Shown piece after piece: positions 61,354 through 64,000 of a DNA stretch of 64,000 nucleotides; position 1 is the stretch's first letter, and every line of letters starts with the position of its first letter. Below the pieces are notes generated by a model, which saw only the letters and a list, made by a program, of their open reading frames with translations, had not been told where the DNA came from and did not search any database. Position numbers and translations under genes: made by a program. This stretch comes from Eopsaltria australis (lineage: Eukaryota; Chordata; Aves; Passeriformes; Petroicidae): assembly GCA_034509425.1 (NCBI GenBank), contig JAVTVJ010000220.1, positions 1,426,001 to 1,490,000 of the forward strand, given 5' to 3'.

Positions 61354-61391
61354 AATAAACTTTTTTTAAATTTAAGAAAAAAAAAAAAAAA
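61354..61391 (+). other. AATAAA followed by a 15-base poly(A) run
   Basis: AATAAA at 61354-61359 is followed 17 bases later by 15 uninterrupted A residues (61377-61391). This is the arrangement of a mature mRNA 3' end inserted into the genome, but I do not recognise the upstream sequence as a known gene's 3' UTR. Confidence 0.4.
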
Positions 61392-63634
61392 GTTGAAGTG
61401 GAATATCCTGCAGAATCCTAAAAGGAAAACCCTGCTGAAGCTGAGGAGGGGACTGGGACTCCCTGCTCTGCCATGTAACTGTTTAACAGGTAAAGCTGAA
61501 TTTCTCATTGTGGTCCAACACTGATTTTATGAGAGCAAACATTGTTTTCTTCTGCTATCACGTGATTCCCCATTTTTTCCTTCCGTGAGATTTAGGACAG
61601 GAAAGCTCAGAAAATAAATAGCTTGCAATCTGTCTCTCTTTTTGCCATGGAAATGCTGATTCTTTCCTGAAAAGGGTACTCTGCTAAAAGGTCAGGTCTT
61701 CCCCTTCCTATCTGTCTTCTGCGGACAAAACTCTGCTTTTGATGTAATGGATTATTTAGGATTTTGTAGGAAGGCCTGGGGGATCTGCTGAAAAAGGTAA
61801 AATGGTTATGAGTGGCAGCCCATAATGTTGTACAGAAGTAAGAGAAACCTTTTTGTGCTGTTTAAAGGGAAATAAATAAATAAAGACTGAAATGTAAGTC
61901 TGAATAATTGTTATCTCTAAGGTGGAAGCAGAACAGTACATGATCCTGATCTTAAGTGTAACATCCTCCAGAACATTTGAAATAACCTTACATTATTGAT
62001 ACAACAGACCTCACTGGAAATTACTTATTTTCTTCCTCCTTTAAATTTAAAAATAATGGACTGATTGGACCAAGCAGCTGAAAGCCCAGCTAGTGCATCG
62101 AGAGTTTGTTTTGTGAATTATTAACACAGCTCAAAGTTAAAAATTTAGCTTTGCTTGGAAATCCACTCTCCCATTTAGCTTGACTGCTGTTTTCAGTTTA
62201 CATTATTTCTTAGACACTGCTGTGAAACTTCCTCTTAATTGGAGGCTATTGTGGGACTTGAAGATTTTTGTTTATTTGAAAAATATAGTACGGTTGAATT
62301 ACCAGGACCTATTAATATACATGTGGTAATGACATATAATCGCCCACAACTCCCCTGAGATGGCTCTGGCACAACAACCCCATTTCACTTTCACAAAATG
62401 AAAAGCATCCAATTACCTAAACAACCACCTATTTCACATTAACTACACACCAATAATCAGTCAGCTGGGGGAGTGTTTATTTCCTTGGTCCATCGTGCCT
62501 CACATCCTCTTTGTCCTCTCTTTCTGTTCTTTTTTCCCCTTTGCTGGGGCTCTCATTGTAGGTGGGGAGGTAGATTTGCATCTCTCCATAATTCCTTTGG
62601 TAGAACTGCTCAACATGTCTCCTATTTGCTCAACAAGCTGTGAGCAATGCTGCTGCTCAGGATGATGCTGTGTGAGCTGGGGCACCCAGCAGCACAGCCA
62701 GGCAGATTTTAAAGCCCTGCTGCACAGCAATAAACACACCCTCATCCATAGATTTTTCTTCCAAAAATGCAAGGAGTCCCATCTGTACTGTAAATGCATA
62801 TGTACATTTTTCACTATAATGCAATCTGTCCAAAGCCATCCTTATTAAGTGTGGGGGGCATTGTCTGGGGAGCAGGGTGGGCAGAGGCTTTGCAGGATGG
62901 ATTATGGATAACGTGCAGTGCCCCACTGGGGTCCCTCTATTAATGCCCACTCTGCAGAAAGAAGCTTCAGGCACTGGGTCACAAAATGTTCCTGCATCTC
63001 CCAGGAGGCCAGGATAGAGAGATAAAGGAAGGCAGAGGAAATGCCAATATAAAATGCAGACTCGACACAAACACTTCCCCATCCAGCCCAGAGAGATTGC
63101 GGAGAGCTCAAATTCCCTTTCTTTTCTCTGAAGAAATCTCAATGTTTCCCTCTCAAAGAGTCAAGAGGGCATGTGGAGCTCCTCAGAGGTATGAATGGGA
63201 TCTCAGGCACTGATCTCAGGCTTCTGATCATGCCAGCAGCAGGAGGAGGCTGTACATGATGTGAGCCACGGTGAGGTTTTGATTACCTGATCTTACAAAC
63301 ACCACGCTCCATGGAATGTTTTCCATGTAAAGATGCACATCCATGGATAACAAAAAAAGGGCAGGAGAATCTGACAAGTAACAATCTTGGGCATGACTAT
63401 GGACACTCCTTTACCTCCCAGTGGGACACAAAGTAAAAGCAAATGCCAGGAATCTCCATTCATCACTAAAATTTATGCTAGATCAGGCAAATAAGGAAGT
63501 TGCTGCAGTCCTTCAATGTTAGTACAATACTTTCAGCTCAAGAAAATGTCCCTGGCAATGTACCCTTAAATTCAACAAGTCAAAGCAGCCAAAAAATTGT
63601 TCACAGGAACATGAGAATTTTTTATTTTACCTAC

Positions 63635-63705
63635 CTGCCACTGCACAAGGACAGAGGAAGTCGTGTGGGGAGTCACTAACACAGAACTGGGTGGTTCATC
63701 TGGAA
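63635..63705 (-). CDS. SDK1: SDK1 exon E1: start of FN3 domain 10
   Basis: This 71-nt exon starts with two bases that complete a codon begun upstream (probably Val) and then reads PDEPPSSVLVTPHTTSSVLV followed by QWQ. It is the A and B strand region of an FN3 domain, with the proline-rich linker and the core Trp (VQWQ). The acceptor is TTCTTGTTCAG. The donor GTAGGT follows CAG, leaving phase 0, which joins directly to PPK of the next exon. A second AG five bases inside (after TTCC) could act as an alternative acceptor but would break the phase. It is the most 5' exon visible; sequence above 63705 is intron. Confidence 0.9.
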
Positions 63706-64000
63706 CTGAACAAGAGAAAAAGGAAACAAAAGCAGTTAGAGCAAGAGGGTGGAAAAGGGGCAGCTTTTCTTTCATTCATCAGTTTCTTTTTCTTCACTGC
63801 TGAAGGAATCTTCCACCCCAGCTGCTATGTGGTGGGTCTCAAAGCAGCTTGGTGGATGTGGATGTTGGAGCCCAGGGAGAAGCCAGGAACTTCTCTTACA
63901 TCCCTTGCTCTACCTGTGGCCTTGGCAGCTTGAGCAGGAGTGAGAAAAGCTGAGGGCATAAACCTGGAGGAAGCTGCAGCAGCCAGCTGCTCACAGACCA
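63706..64000 (-). other. SDK1: Start of the intron upstream of E1
   Basis: This sequence lies 5' of the E1 acceptor (TTCTTGTTCAG). It contains no further exon within the window. The preceding exon must end in phase 1. Confidence 0.8.

Larger units (their letters stand above)
59119..63634 (-). other. SDK1: SDK1 intron E1-E2 (4.5 kb)
   Basis: This phase 0 intron contains an old CR1 fragment (60745-61075), a poly(A)-tailed segment (about 61230-61391) and AT-rich unique sequence near 62040-62340. No additional Sidekick exon is required. Confidence 0.8.
12664..63705 (-). other. SDK1: SDK1 (Sidekick-1) gene, 3' portion, 14 coding exons
   Basis: Joined in minus-strand order, the exons at 63705-63635, 59118-58983, 57114-57055, 55034-54933, 40036-39921, 38270-38084, 37353-37216, 34187-34026, 32894-32769, 24778-24614, 21917-21780, 19848-19728, 19519-19390 and 12939-12664 give one open frame of about 641 residues. 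All introns are GT-AG except one GC-AG. The product is four FN3 domains, a transmembrane helix and a tail ending GFSSFV. Sidekick proteins are homophilic adhesion molecules at synapses, anchored by a C-terminal PDZ ligand to MAGI-type scaffolds (established for the family). The paralogue call of SDK1 over SDK2 rests on the recalled SDK1-type ending around GGVYTP and on the ELT/SSFKTVN segment. The gene is incomplete: its 5' part lies beyond the window. Confidence 0.95.

Noticed and set aside
1..64000. Search for tRNA, rRNA, CRISPR arrays, operons, phage-like or microbial modules
   Set aside because: I saw no cloverleaf with A and B box spacing, no regularly spaced repeats and no closely packed genes. 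The window is a eukaryotic intron-rich locus.

Overview
This is vertebrate nuclear DNA, almost certainly from a bird. At least eleven fragments of CR1 LINEs, the dominant avian retroposon, are scattered through it in both orientations, and the coding exons are small and far apart. The species cannot be read from the window.

The only gene I can support is the 3' part of SDK1 (Sidekick-1), on the minus strand. SDK1 is an immunoglobulin-superfamily homophilic adhesion receptor of synapses, known for layer-specific wiring in the retina. Fourteen coding exons (here E1 to E14, in transcript order) run from 63705 down to the stop codon at 12664. All 13 internal junctions keep the reading frame. Together they encode about 641 residues: the last four fibronectin type III domains (FN10 to FN13 if the usual 13 are present), one transmembrane helix, and a cytoplasmic tail of about 185 residues ending in the PDZ ligand GFSSFV. 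The six Ig domains and the first nine FN3 domains must lie beyond position 64000.

Layout: 1 to about 11400 is flanking sequence downstream of the gene with no recognisable gene. About 11400 to 12663 is the presumed 3' UTR, with two long UC-rich tracts in the transcript sense. 12664-19848 carries the three tail exons. 21780-21917 is the transmembrane exon. 24614-40036 holds FN11 to FN13, 54933-63705 holds FN10, and the rest is intron. The largest intron (40037-54932) is 14.9 kb and contains AT-rich segments that look like conserved enhancers.

The most notable items are a GC-AG intron after E5, a 60-nt phase 1-1 micro-exon (57055-57114) that only the protein family reveals, a phase 1-1 transmembrane exon whose skipping would leave the frame intact, a decayed CR1 reverse-transcriptase relic, a spaced 51-bp intronic duplication, and a possible retroposed poly(A) tail. 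I found no rRNA, tRNA, CRISPR, operon or microbial system and no clear second protein-coding gene. No undescribed system is evident.
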